Below are positions 62,862 through 64,000 of a stretch of 64,000 nucleotides of DNA, in pieces. Made by a program: the position numbers and the translations under genes. The DNA is taken from positions 1-64,000 of the forward strand of contig JAHEAZ010000002.1 in assembly GCA_024642505.1 (NCBI GenBank), written 5' to 3'. The first letter of the stretch is position 1, and each line of letters begins with the position of its first letter. Below the pieces are notes generated by a model that saw nothing but the letters and a program-made list of their open reading frames with translations, was not told where the DNA came from and made no database searches. This DNA is from Gammaproteobacteria bacterium (GTDB lineage Bacteria > Pseudomonadota > Gammaproteobacteria > Steroidobacterales > Steroidobacteraceae).

Positions 62862-63698
62862 TCAGCCGCGGTCGAGCCAAGTGTGGCCCTCACGGCCGAT
62901 GCGGCCTTCGCGCTCGAGCTTCAGCAGGTGCGCGAGCAACGAGCAGCTCGCAAGTTCGTGCAGCACCGGATCGACGTCCTCGTAGACGTCGATCAGCAAC
63001 TCCTCGATGGTGGCGGTTCCTGCCCGATGCAGCGCATCGCGGGTCTTTTGCTCGCGCCGCAGGCGGTGGGCGATCAGTGCGTCGATGACCTCCACTGGCC
63101 GTTCCAGCATCGGACCGTGCCCCGGGGCGATCATCGCCAACGGCAATTCCCTGAGCCGCGCCAGTGAATCGAGGTAGTCGGCCATGTCGCCGTCAGGCGG
63201 CAGGATCACCGGAGAGACATGGCCAAGGATATGGTCGCCTGTGAAAAGCACCTGGCCCTGCTCCAGCAGGAAGCACAAGTGATTCGACGCGTGTCCCGGT
63301 GTCGTAATGCAGCGTAGCGCGACATCCGCCAGCACGACGCGCTCCCCATCGGCGGGTTCCGCGTCCGGCCGGAAGCCCCGGTCCTGACGGCCGTCCTGCG
63401 GCGCGAGTCGCCCGATCACGGTTGCCCCGGTCCGTTCCCTGAGTACCCGGGCGGCCGGCGAGTGATCTCGATGGGTGTGCGTCACCAGGATCCACGCAAC
63501 TCTGCCGGCGCCGGCGGCGACCAGCGCATCGACATGCGCGGGGTCTGCGGGTCCTGGGTCGATTACAGCCAATTCGTCAGTGCCGACGAGATAGGAATTG
63601 GTACCCGGCCCGGTGAACGGGCCGGGATTGGGCGCGACGATTCGCAGGATCCCCGGTCCGATCGGCTGCGGGCGGCCGGGCGTGAAATCATTGTGCAA
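62862..63698 (-). CDS. MBL-fold metallohydrolase (LACTB2-like)
   Basis: RIVAPNPGPFTGPGTNSYLVGTDELAVIDPGPADPAHVDAL...ILVTHTHRDHSPAARVLRERTG...ITTPGHASNHLCFLLEQGQVLFTGDHIL. Confidence 0.88.
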   Translation of the reverse strand: MHNDFTPGRPQPIGPGILRIVAPNPGPFTGPGTNSYLVGTDELAVIDPGPADPAHVDALVAAGAGRVAWILVTHTHRDHSPAARVLRERTGATVIGRLAPQDGRQDRGFRPDAEPADGERVVLADVALRCITTPGHASNHLCFLLEQGQVLFTGDHILGHVSPVILPPDGDMADYLDSLARLRELPLAMIAPGHGPMLERPVEVIDALIAHRLRREQKTRDALHRAGTATIEELLIDVYEDVDPVLHELASCSLLAHLLKLEREGRIGREGHTWLDRG

Positions 63699-64000
63699 CG
63701 CGCGTGCTCCGGCGTGGAAAGCCGACTATAGCGGATCGCCTGTGCCTGAAAGCGGTCGGCGGGCGGTGGCACGCGCTGGAGCAGGAACAGACACTTTTCA
63801 TCACATTAAAAATCGTTTTATCAATTGATTAAGATATTTTTATTATGTTGTTTATAACTTCTATTTTGACAGAATAGTTAGTGTTAATGGCGCCTTGGCA
63901 TCGCAGGCTGTAGTGCCGCCTCGCTGACCGGAGGGTGCCAGGCTGCCTGCTCCCGACCCGGCCAAGAGAATGCATGAAGCAACTCGACCCTGTCCTATCA

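Overview
The window is a GC-rich, gene-dense bacterial chromosome segment. Gene content looks gammaproteobacterial, but this is inferred from gene families and not tested. I support about 50 CDSs, one tRNA-Leu(CAA), one TPP riboswitch, one 91-bp REP/MITE-like inverted-repeat element and several candidate operator dyads. I see no CRISPR array, prophage or complete IS. The main blocks are: (1) housekeeping genes (rlmN, ndk, an iscA / degenerate-IscU / cysteine desulfurase set, trmJ, suhB, terC, secF-secD-yajC-tgt-queA); (2) an ECF sigma / zinc-finger anti-sigma / PDZ-protein module; (3) fdxA, dsbC, xerD, plsC; (4) a large branched-chain acyl-CoA / leucine catabolic region (icmF, TetR, thiolase, FadR-type GntR, liuA/B/C/D-like genes, two SDRs, ETF-QO, an EtfD/HdrD-like Fe-S protein, acetoacetyl-CoA synthetase); (5) zapE, hppD with a divergent MarR, a 180-kDa-type NAD-GDH, gpmA; (6) a tandem alpha/beta-hydrolase protein lacking recognisable Ser nucleophiles; (7) a TPP-riboswitch-controlled operon (TonB receptor, YkoF-like protein, PnuC/PnuT, choline-kinase-fold kinase) that reads as a complete thiamine uptake and salvage system; (8) kup, Rieske ferredoxin, a twin-NBD ABC protein and an MBL hydrolase. 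The best candidates for follow-up are the thiamine operon, the icmF active-site variant with its leucine-catabolic setting, the pseudo-hydrolase tandem, and the repeat that supplies a stop codon to a regulator gene.
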